Source of the DNA: Alphaproteobacteria bacterium
GTDB lineage: Bacteria > Pseudomonadota > Alphaproteobacteria > RF32 > CAG-239
NCBI GenBank assembly: GCA_017645485.1
Contig: JAGCOI010000058.1
Coordinates: 1 to 7,332 of the forward strand
Length of the DNA stretch: 7,332 nt
Direction: 5' to 3'
Notes under the pieces: model-generated
The model's input: only the letters and a program-made list of their open reading frames with translations
What the model was told of the DNA's origin: nothing
The model's database searches: none
Program-made: the position numbers and the translations under genes
Shown here: positions 1 to 5,572 of the stretch, piece by piece
Numbering within the stretch: position 1 is the stretch's first letter
Layout of the letters: each line of letters begins with the position of its first letter

Positions 1-515
1 CTGTTATCGAACAGCCGACGAAATACGCCACTTGGGATATTCATAAAAAACCCGAACACGAATCTATACAAAAACAAGTCGTGATTGACACGCCCGAGCC
101 TGTAGTCGATGCCGTCAAAAGCACAGAGCCCGAACCTGTTAAACCCGAGCCGGCAGAAACAATTAAAGAATCGACTTCTTCATCTTTTTTAAAATACAGA
201 AAGCTTGATAATTCGGAATTAACATATTTTCAAACACCTCAACGCATTTCGGGCGAAACGATTATCTACGGCCCGAACGAACTTTCCGTTGATGACACAT
301 TTGTTTACCTGTACGGTATCTATACCAACCCGAACCTTTACGATGTCACAAAAGCCAGAGCTTATTTACGTGAATTGGTTGCCGATTCGACCATTGAGTG
401 TTACATTGTTGCACAAACAAGCAAAGGTATAGCCACCGCCATTTGTTTTGCCGACGGCAAAAATATCAATCAAAGCATGGTCAATGCCTTTTTAGCGGAT
501 AACGTTGCTCTGTAA
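1..515 (+). CDS. C-terminal part of a protein ending in a degenerate SNase-like domain (5' partial)
   Basis: The frame is open from the left edge (first full codon at position 3), so about 170 C-terminal residues are visible. The GTG at 81 is probably internal. The visible part has a charged, proline/glutamate-rich linker (around window residues 27-60, with EPEP and KPEP motifs). A region of about 75 residues then resembles the staphylococcal nuclease (OB-fold) family: VDDT resembles the DGDT loop, LYGIYTNP resembles the LxxIDTPE segment, and a final block with ADGKNINQSMV resembles the ADGKxVNxxLVxxGLA end of the nuclease. By eye, the catalytic residues known from Staphylococcus nuclease (Arg35, Glu43, Arg87) are not conserved, and a Gly-Ile replaces the usual Gly-Arg. 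I infer a non-catalytic or binding role. The gene ends 15 bases before trkH and may be cotranscribed with it. The upstream part and any signal peptide lie outside the window. Confidence 0.7.
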   Translation, partial: VIEQPTKYATWDIHKKPEHESIQKQVVIDTPEPVVDAVKSTEPEPVKPEPAETIKESTSSSFLKYRKLDNSELTYFQTPQRISGETIIYGPNELSVDDTFVYLYGIYTNPNLYDVTKARAYLRELVADSTIECYIVAQTSKGIATAICFADGKNINQSMVNAFLADNVAL

Positions 516-530
516 AATCGAGAAAAAAAT

Positions 531-1973
531 ATGCTTCAACCTGTTTTCATGATTAACGGATTTATTTTATGCATTCTGGGGCTGAGCATGTTCTTTCCGG
601 CCTTATTTGATTTATACGATAAAAACGTCAACTGGTCGCCGTTTTTCACATCGGCGTTAATCACTTTGTTTATCGGACTGTCATTCTTTTTATCAAGCAA
701 AGCAAAAATAAACAAACTGACATTACGTCAGGGTTATCTCATTACCTTTTGTTCGTGGATATCGGTTGCTCTTTTTTCAAGCCTGCCTCTTATTTTAAGC
801 GGTGCCGCGCCGGATATTCCGTCTGCTTTATTTGAAAGTGTTTCAGGGGTTACCGCTACCGGCGCAACGGTTATCGTCGATGTTGAAAGTCTGCCCCGAT
901 CCGTTCTGCTTTGGCGCTCCATGCTTAATGGCTTAGGCGGTATCGGTGTTGTTATTTTTGCCATTGCCATGTTGCCTTTTTTAGGTATCGGCGGTATGCA
1001 GATGTTTGAACGTGAAAACAGCGACACAACAGATAAATTAATGCCCAAATTTATAGATGTGGCCAAATGGATTATCGGCGTATATTTAAGTTTGGTTGCA
1101 TTGTGTGCCATATGTCTCTATTTCTGCGGTATGGGGCGTTTTGATGCCGTAAATCATGCCTTATCCGCGGTTTCAACAGCCGGCTTTTCCACCAAAAACA
1201 ATTCTGTTGCCTATTTTAACAATGCTTTTATTGAAATGGTTCTAGCTTTGTTTATGATTTTGGGTGCTCTGCCGATGACCTTTTACATCATTTTATTCAA
1301 AAAACACGAAATTGATCCTTTACGTGTCGGACAAATCAAATACTTTTTAAAGGTCATATGCCTGCTTACGATATTTCTGTCACTTTGCCTGATACTCAAT
1401 AATAACATGCATATTTTAACTGCATTACGTCTCAGCTTTTTCAACATCGTTGCTATTATCACAACAACGGGCCTTTCTTCGGCGGATTATTTGGATTGGG
1501 GTGTGTGGACGGCCGTCTTTTTTACCCTTCTTTCTTTACACGGCGGATGTATCGGTTCAACCACCGGCTCCATAAAAGTCATGCGTTGGCAGGTCTTAAA
1601 ATCATATTTTAACAAAGTTCTGATTTCATCTATCGAGCCAAATCGTGTCGTGCCCGTCAAAATCGGTGATGTTCCGATTGCAGACAAAGCCGTCACATCT
1701 GTTTTTGTTTACATTTTATCATTTTTAGCATCCATCGGTGCCGTTGCTTTGCTTCTTAACCTGCTCGGCTACGATTTTTCAACATCTGTTACCGCCGCCG
1801 TTGCAACAATTACAAACACCGGCCCCGGTGCTTCTCGTGCCATCAGTGCCTCCGGCAATTTTGCATTTTTTACGTCAACGGCAAAATACGTTTTATGCTT
1901 TGCCATGATTTTGGGCCGTTTGGAAATTATGACCGTTTTGGTTGTTTTTACAAAATCTTTCTGGAAAAACTAA
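531..1973 (+). CDS. trkH: TrkH family potassium uptake protein
   Basis: This is the inner-membrane K+-translocating subunit of a Trk/Ktr-type transporter, which normally works with the NAD-binding cytoplasmic subunit TrkA; no trkA lies in this window. The 480 residues match the family's usual length (about 480). Hydrophobic segments run throughout. The four pore-loop signatures each end in a selectivity-filter glycine: TATG at residues 108-111, STAG at 215-218, TTTG at 311-314 and TNTG at 428-431. Family blocks are also clear: NGLGGIG (133-139), GGCIGSTTGSIKVMR (338-352) and the C-terminal GRLEIMTVLVVF. The last small block has Ser where I would expect the second Gly of TTGG. The start MLQPVFMINGF fits the family N-terminus, although the ribosome site (GAG then an A-run) is weak. 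The protein ends at the expected FW-rich tail, so it is complete. Confidence 0.96.
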   Translation: MLQPVFMINGFILCILGLSMFFPALFDLYDKNVNWSPFFTSALITLFIGLSFFLSSKAKINKLTLRQGYLITFCSWISVALFSSLPLILSGAAPDIPSALFESVSGVTATGATVIVDVESLPRSVLLWRSMLNGLGGIGVVIFAIAMLPFLGIGGMQMFERENSDTTDKLMPKFIDVAKWIIGVYLSLVALCAICLYFCGMGRFDAVNHALSAVSTAGFSTKNNSVAYFNNAFIEMVLALFMILGALPMTFYIILFKKHEIDPLRVGQIKYFLKVICLLTIFLSLCLILNNNMHILTALRLSFFNIVAIITTTGLSSADYLDWGVWTAVFFTLLSLHGGCIGSTTGSIKVMRWQVLKSYFNKVLISSIEPNRVVPVKIGDVPIADKAVTSVFVYILSFLASIGAVALLLNLLGYDFSTSVTAAVATITNTGPGASRAISASGNFAFFTSTAKYVLCFAMILGRLEIMTVLVVFTKSFWKN

Positions 1974-1977
1974 ACTG

Positions 1978-2184
1978 TCATTTTTGTTGCAATGTTTTCA
2001 AAACATAAACTCTTATCGCGGACGAAAGGTTTTTTTCGGCTCTTGAAGCGTCAATTTGTGTAATAATTTCATTTATGCTTTTTTTGCGACTTGCGGCAAT
2101 TTCCTTTAAGGCTTCAACAAATTCCTTTTCAAGTGAAATACTGGTGGCATGCCGACCGGCAATCAAAACCGAAATTTTATTCAT
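1978..2184 (-). CDS. Ribbon-helix-helix domain protein (RHH_4 type)
   Basis: This is a 68-residue protein of the ribbon-helix-helix type common in alphaproteobacteria. The short N-terminal strand with ATSISLEKEF (13-22) is followed by helix A (about 19-33, EALKEIAASR) and helix B (about 36-46, SINEIITQID). A conserved tail, NLSSAIRVYVL (about 53-63), follows. RHH proteins bind DNA as dimers through the paired strand; I infer this role here, and the target is unknown. The ATG overlaps the stop of sspB by 4 bases, with an AGGG ribosome site inside the sspB end, so the two are probably translationally coupled. The gene ends 4 bases from the convergent trkH, and no clear terminator hairpin is visible between them. 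Confidence 0.85.
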   Translation of the reverse strand: MNKISVLIAGRHATSISLEKEFVEALKEIAASRKKSINEIITQIDASRAEKNLSSAIRVYVLKTLQQK

Positions 2185-2633
2185 TTTTTTGCCCTGAACC
2201 TGTCAATCGAAATAACTTCTGCAGGCTTGCTCTCTTCTTTAATGTCAGCATCTTCTAATTTTGAAACGTGATCTGCAACATCAAAACTCAAACCGAATTT
2301 TGCAAACGGATCGGCAAAATATGTAATTGAGCGAAAAGGAACAACAAGTGTATACGGCACACCGCCGAACACCAAGACAACCGAAAATGCTTTTTCGGAA
2401 ACGCTTAATTCCGAAAACTGATGCTGTAAAACAATCGTCATATTTTCGGGATATTGAATCTGTAACATTTTCGGAATTTGAACACCTTCATCATTTGTCT
2501 TAAAGGTAATATAAAAATGATTCTCCCCCGGCAATCCCTGCTCGGCGGCTATTCTTAAAGCATCTCTGACAACGCCGAGCAAATTGGCGCTTATAAGCTT
2601 ATCATAATCAATCTCAGATATTGTTTCCGACAT
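2181..2633 (-). CDS. sspB: SspB-family ClpXP protease adaptor (alpha type)
   Basis: SspB tethers selected substrates, classically ssrA-tagged polypeptides released from stalled ribosomes, to the cytoplasmic ClpXP protease. This 150-residue protein matches the alphaproteobacterial SspB-alpha form. An N-terminal helix (about 8-33) precedes the core blocks HFYITFKT (39-46), YPENMTIVLQHQF (61-73), FSVVLVFGG (83-91) and LVVPFRSITYFADP (96-109). A charged linker (124-139) leads to the C-terminal peptide VISIDRFRAKK, which is in the place and of the style of the ClpX-binding tail. The ribosome site GAGGA (2638-2642) overlaps the stop codon of the upstream gene, and the ATG follows 4 bases later. It lies second to last in a four-gene minus-strand run and overlaps the RHH gene. 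Confidence 0.93.
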   Translation of the reverse strand: MSETISEIDYDKLISANLLGVVRDALRIAAEQGLPGENHFYITFKTNDEGVQIPKMLQIQYPENMTIVLQHQFSELSVSEKAFSVVLVFGGVPYTLVVPFRSITYFADPFAKFGLSFDVADHVSKLEDADIKEESKPAEVISIDRFRAKK

Positions 2634-2640
2634 TTTTTCC

Positions 2641-3132
2641 TCAAATTTCTATGGCATAAATATCTTTCACCCGCCAAGCATCACCCGACGGCACCAGCAC
2701 ATAAATAATGCGCCCGTTGCATAAACCGAACCAATTACCGTCACATGTTCCGTCCGTATGAATCTCAACAAGTTCATTATTAATCGGTTTGATTTTTGCA
2801 ATCTGAAACGACATATGGCTCGGACGGCCCAACGCATCATCGGTCATAAAAATAAACTTCGGCAATTTTGCATCGGCACACATTGTCAAATCCGGATTAA
2901 GCGTACATTTAACCGCCGTTTCAACGGCACAAGCCATCGGACTGTTTAAGTTGCATTTTTCCGACAAATGCTCGGCATCATAGAGGTGTACGGAATTATC
3001 AAACACCTGTTGCGTAACGGCAACATTGCCGCCCGCTCTTATAATCGGCGCAGATATTTTTGTTTTCCACGCATACAGCCCTATCAAGATAATTATCATT
3101 AAGATAAAACCGATTATCCTTTTCTTATACAT
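2641..3132 (-). CDS. Unknown membrane-anchored protein with six extracytoplasmic cysteines
   Basis: I do not recognise this 163-residue protein. A basic N-terminus (MYKKR) is followed by one hydrophobic segment (about 6-22) and no lipobox, which suggests a signal anchor with the rest in the periplasm. All six cysteines lie outside: four in a block with KCNLNS, MACAV, VKCTL and TMCAD, and two in GTCDG and GLCNG. They could make three disulfides. The end (RIIYVLV then WRVKDIYAIEI) has alternating strands with a Trp, reminiscent of NTF2-like folds, but that is only a guess. I chose the ATG at 3132 because AAAGGAG lies about 8 bases upstream of it. It also clears the preceding gene by 4 bases, whereas the earlier ATG at 3174 would overlap that gene by 38 bases. 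It is cotranscribed, by spacing, with an outer-membrane protein and sspB. Confidence 0.82.
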   Translation of the reverse strand: MYKKRIIGFILMIIILIGLYAWKTKISAPIIRAGGNVAVTQQVFDNSVHLYDAEHLSEKCNLNSPMACAVETAVKCTLNPDLTMCADAKLPKFIFMTDDALGRPSHMSFQIAKIKPINNELVEIHTDGTCDGNWFGLCNGRIIYVLVPSGDAWRVKDIYAIEI

Positions 3133-3136
3133 CTGC

Positions 3137-3688
3137 TTACTCCTTTCCAAAGAAATAACGTGCACCCAAAACATATTCCGACAAATGCTTTAAATTGGAA
3201 ACGTGATCAATTTTCACATATCGTACATTGGCGCGAATATCCACGCGAGATGTCAAATGATAAACGCCGCCCGCACCGAAACGGTAGCCGACACCTTCAT
3301 CACTTGCGTGCGTCAAACCCGTTTTCTTTTCGCCGAAAACGTATGAGCCCAACCCTAAACTTGCCGTTAAATCAAATTTTGAACATAAAGGCATGGAAGC
3401 AATCGCATCCAGTCCGTATGCCCGATAAGATGTTTTATATTTATCGTTTGCACCGATTTTTTTTGTATCCTTCATCGTTTGATTATAAAATATTTCCGTT
3501 CCGAAATACTTATTATAGGTCGTGCCCAAATTAACAAACATACCGCCGTAATGCTGATGAGAAAAGCGTGTTTTAGCCTCATGATAAGACACATCCGCAC
3601 CGACATACGGCATATACTTATTTTCCGCACCGGCAACCCCGCTGAACATTAAAGATGCCAAAGATATTAAAAAAACCGCCTTATTCAT
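3137..3688 (-). CDS. Outer-membrane beta-barrel protein (OmpA-like, small porin-like)
   Basis: This is a 183-residue exported protein. A signal peptide is clear: MNKAVF, a hydrophobic core, then AGA before ENKY, with predicted cleavage after residue 21. The mature part of about 160 residues has alternating strands rich in Tyr, Gly and aromatic residues (YVGADVSYHEA, GGMFVNLGTTY, FGTEIFYNQ, YRAYGLDAIASM, LTASLGLGSYVF, GYRFGAGGVYHL, VDIRANVRYV, EYVLGARYFFGKE). The size and pattern fit an eight-stranded barrel of the outer-membrane beta-barrel (PF13505-like) type. The last strand carries the usual penultimate aromatic residues (YFF) near the C-terminus. It is the first gene of the minus-strand run. 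Its ribosome site is a modest GAAGAG upstream of the ATG. A specific function (adhesion, stability or other) cannot be told from sequence. Confidence 0.85.
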   Translation of the reverse strand: MNKAVFLISLASLMFSGVAGAENKYMPYVGADVSYHEAKTRFSHQHYGGMFVNLGTTYNKYFGTEIFYNQTMKDTKKIGANDKYKTSYRAYGLDAIASMPLCSKFDLTASLGLGSYVFGEKKTGLTHASDEGVGYRFGAGGVYHLTSRVDIRANVRYVKIDHVSNLKHLSEYVLGARYFFGKE

Positions 3689-3830
3689 TTTTTAATTCTC
3701 TTCAAATTCGTTATTCTTATTCTAAAGATAATCAAAAACGATTAAAAAATAAATAAAAATTTTACTTTATTTCTTGTTGTGAAAAAAAAAGTATGATAAA
3801 CTGCTTTTAAAGTAAAAGAGGTAAACAATA
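3689..3830 (-). promoter_or_regulatory. AT-rich divergent promoter region (beta-barrel gene / pilin-like gene)
   Basis: These 142 bases lie between two diverging genes and are very A/T rich. On the minus strand, TAGAAT (3719-3724) is a fair -10 candidate for the beta-barrel gene; its -35 match is weak. On the plus strand, TTGTTG (3774-3779) with TAAACT (3797-3802) at a 17-base spacing is a possible promoter for the pilin-like gene, and AGAGG (3817-3821) is its ribosome site, 9 bases before the ATG. A perfect 10-base inverted repeat, TTTTACTTTA (3760-3769) and TAAAGTAAAA (3808-3817), brackets the plus-strand promoter candidate. In DNA this rich in A/T such a repeat could be chance. Confidence 0.4.
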
Positions 3831-4472
3831 ATGCAAAACAGACACAGCGCACAAGAAGGGCGCACCTTCATTGAAACACTCGCATATATCATGATTATGA
3901 TTACCGTTACCGCCGGCATTGCCACTATGGTCGGCCGCGGCTACTATCGGTATGAATGCAGCGCCATACAGCAAGATTTGGTTGATTTGCATAAAGCCAT
4001 ATCAAAACATTATGCCGCTGACGGGCATTATACCAACATTAAGTGGGATGATTTGTGTGAAGATCGTCTCGGACCTCGTTCAATTATGCCCGAACGCGTA
4101 TGCGATACTGATGAAAGCGGTCAGGAAACCTGTAAATGCAAAGTGCAAAAAGGTCGGCACATTTTCGACGGAACCGTTGATATCGGAAGCGGTGATTGTT
4201 TGGCGGACGGCACTTATTGCGTTACGTTTTTCATACAGTTTAATAATTTACCGCAAGATATCTGTGCACAACTCGGTGCGCGTGCATGGTCCACAACCTC
4301 CGGTTCGGATGTAGAGCGTATCGAGATTAACAATGACCTGTGGTATTGGCAATATTCTCCGATTAAACCGACCGGTTCATATAAAAAGCACTATCTGCCC
4401 GCATTGGTTGATGATGTCGCCAATGCCTGCCATTCCGGATACGACAATACCATCAGATGGTATTTTAACTAA
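3831..4472 (+). CDS. Type IV pilin / pseudopilin-like protein
   Basis: This 213-residue protein starts with a short leader ending EG (9-10), then RTFIETLAYIMIMIT. That is the class of prepilin motif Gly-x-x-x-x-Glu, with Glu15 at +5 after the predicted cleavage at Gly10. The hydrophobic helix continues to about residue 34. The +1 residue is Arg rather than the usual Phe or Met. The pattern resembles the GRSMIEML-type prepilins I associate with uncultured alphaproteobacteria. The following ectodomain has nine cysteines (43, 76, 91, 101, 103, 123, 130, 145, 200) and a C-terminal region with LPQDICAQLGARAW and VERIEINN that resembles type IVb pilins of the PilS kind. It stands alone: the divergent beta-barrel gene lies on one side and dksA, 87 bases on, lies on the other. 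No assembly genes are visible, so whether it is a major, minor or pseudopilin is open. Confidence 0.75.
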   Translation: MQNRHSAQEGRTFIETLAYIMIMITVTAGIATMVGRGYYRYECSAIQQDLVDLHKAISKHYAADGHYTNIKWDDLCEDRLGPRSIMPERVCDTDESGQETCKCKVQKGRHIFDGTVDIGSGDCLADGTYCVTFFIQFNNLPQDICAQLGARAWSTTSGSDVERIEINNDLWYWQYSPIKPTGSYKKHYLPALVDDVANACHSGYDNTIRWYFN

Positions 4473-4505
4473 ATATTGTTATCATATTGTTGAAAATTCT
4501 TGCAG

Positions 4506-4540
4506 TTAATCATCAAAATGATTAAAGTGAATATCATTTT
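4506..4540 (+). repeat. Two overlapping inverted repeats in the dksA leader
   Basis: The 5' leader of dksA holds TTAATCAT (4506-4513), a 4-base loop, then ATGATTAA (4518-4525), a perfect 8-base stem. AAAATGAT (4515-4522) also pairs perfectly with ATCATTTT (4533-4540) across a 10-base loop. The middle segment is shared, so the two hairpins exclude one another. The second ends 7 bases before the ribosome site. The stems have only one G-C pair each and there is no following T-run, so neither is a convincing terminator. They may be an operator, an RNA switch or a chance effect of AT content. Confidence 0.35.
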
Positions 4541-4559
4541 GTAATTTAGGAGATTTTGA

Positions 4560-4985
4560 ATGGTTGATTCTATTATACTTCCGCCGGATTATAAACCTTC
4601 TGACAAAGAAGAATATATGAACGATATGCAGCTGGAATATTTTCGTCAGAAACTTGAAACGTGGAAAAAATCACTTGTTAATCAATCCGAAGACACTTTG
4701 GAAGATTTGCGTCAAGGCGGCTTAAACCAGCCTGATGACATTGACAGAGCCGCTTTAGAAACAGACAAATCTCTTGATTTGCGCACAAAAGATCGTGCAC
4801 GAAAGCTTATCACCAAAATCAATGAAGCGCTCGAAAGAATTGCAGACGGCACATACGGATACTGCGAAGAAACGGGCGATCCGATAGGCATTGAACGTTT
4901 GGAAGCAAGACCGATTGCAACACTTTCCATTGAAGCCCAAGAACGTCACGAGCGCATGGAAAAAACGTATGATGACGAAGCTTAA
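4560..4985 (+). CDS. dksA: DksA RNA polymerase regulator, single-cysteine (alphaproteobacterial) type
   Basis: DksA enters the secondary channel of RNA polymerase and, with ppGpp, adjusts transcription of stable RNA and amino-acid genes. This 141-residue protein has the family's coiled coil (about residues 22-96) with its acidic tip DDIDRA (59-64). Asp59 and Asp62 sit where the functional E. coli tip aspartates Asp71 and Asp74 are. The zinc-finger block reads YGYCEETGDPIGIERLEARPIATLSIEAQERHER, so only Cys102 of the four zinc ligands remains. Cysteine-poor DksA proteins that need no zinc are known from alphaproteobacteria and Pseudomonas, so I do not regard this as damage. The start is supported by AGGAG (4548-4552), 7 bases before the ATG. 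It leads the dksA-maf-RNase E/G-yacG run; maf begins 14 bases after its stop. Confidence 0.96.
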   Translation: MVDSIILPPDYKPSDKEEYMNDMQLEYFRQKLETWKKSLVNQSEDTLEDLRQGGLNQPDDIDRAALETDKSLDLRTKDRARKLITKINEALERIADGTYGYCEETGDPIGIERLEARPIATLSIEAQERHERMEKTYDDEA

Positions 4986-4999
4986 TTAAGGTGTCTCCT

Positions 5000-5572
5000 T
5001 TGTCTGTGAAAAACTTTATATTGGCTTCATCTTCCCCTCAACGCAAACGTTTGCTTGAGCAGATAGATTTTGCCCCCAAAGAAATTTTATCGGCTGACAT
5101 TGATGAGGCGGAAATCAAACATGAAAAACCGCTTGTTTATGTGCGCAGAATGGCCTTATCCAAAGCCAAAGCCGTTGCACTTCTTAAGCCCGGCGAAAAT
5201 ATTTTGGCATCAGACACCGTTGTTACCGTCGGTTTGCGCATTATTCATAAGTCCCAAACCCCTGAAGATCAAACGCGCGTTATGCACTTATTGTCCGGCA
5301 GGAATCACAAAGTCATCAGTGCCGTTTGCTTAATCACGGCTGACGGACATATTCATCAAAAAGTTGTGACCACACGCATTTGTATGAAAAGATTATCTGA
5401 AGAAGAAATCAAAAATTACGTTGCAACAAACGAATGGGTAGGTGTTTGCGGCTACAAAATAGAAGGTTTGCTTGCAGGCTATGTCCGCAAATTAACGGGC
5501 TCATTTACCGGCGTTGTCGGCCTACCTTTATATGAAACCAGAAACTTACTTATCGGAGCAGGAATAAAATGA
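5000..5572 (+). CDS. maf: Maf family nucleoside triphosphate pyrophosphatase
   Basis: Maf proteins hydrolyse nucleoside triphosphates, in particular dTTP, UTP or modified nucleotides, to the monophosphate and pyrophosphate. Family blocks seen: FILASSSPQRKRLLEQI (6-22) with the SSPxR substrate loop, ILASDTVV (68-75) with the catalytic Asp72, HLLSGRNHKVISAV (97-109), and the C-terminal LTGSFTGVVGLPLYETRNLL (165-184). The block usually written GKAGGYAIQG reads GVCGYKIEG (148-156): it is one residue shorter, and Glu155 replaces the usual Gln. I chose TTG at 5000 because TAAGG (4987-4991) sits 8 bases upstream; this gives a 190-residue protein. A GTG at 4991, in the same frame, would overlap that ribosome site but is the alternative. 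The stop overlaps the ATG of the next gene by 4 bases (ATGA). Confidence 0.92.
   Translation: MSVKNFILASSSPQRKRLLEQIDFAPKEILSADIDEAEIKHEKPLVYVRRMALSKAKAVALLKPGENILASDTVVTVGLRIIHKSQTPEDQTRVMHLLSGRNHKVISAVCLITADGHIHQKVVTTRICMKRLSEEEIKNYVATNEWVGVCGYKIEGLLAGYVRKLTGSFTGVVGLPLYETRNLLIGAGIK

Noticed and set aside
734..1111. 125-residue open frame on the minus strand within trkH
   Set aside because: It lies wholly inside the clear trkH gene, has no family resemblance and no convincing ribosome site; a shadow frame.
1974..1977. Terminator between trkH and the ribbon-helix-helix gene
   Set aside because: Only 4 bases separate the convergent genes and no GC-rich hairpin with a T-run is seen on either strand around them.
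3133..3174. Longer form of the six-cysteine protein starting at ATG 3174
   Set aside because: It would overlap the beta-barrel gene by 38 bases and place a charged stretch before the signal anchor; the ATG at 3132 has a strong AAAGGAG site.
3160..3534. 124-residue open frame on the plus strand opposite the beta-barrel gene
   Set aside because: The minus-strand frame has a signal peptide and barrel-strand pattern; the plus-strand product is rich in His, Arg and Pro without domain features.
3919..4314. 131-residue plus-strand frame inside the pilin-like gene
   Set aside because: It is out of frame with the pilin-like protein, has no ribosome site and no recognisable domain.
4473..4559. Terminator for the pilin-like gene
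   Set aside because: Inverted repeats are present, but stems are A-T rich and no T-run follows either of them, so I do not call a terminator.
5070..5333. 87-residue plus-strand frame inside maf
   Set aside because: Out of frame with the well-conserved Maf protein; a shadow.
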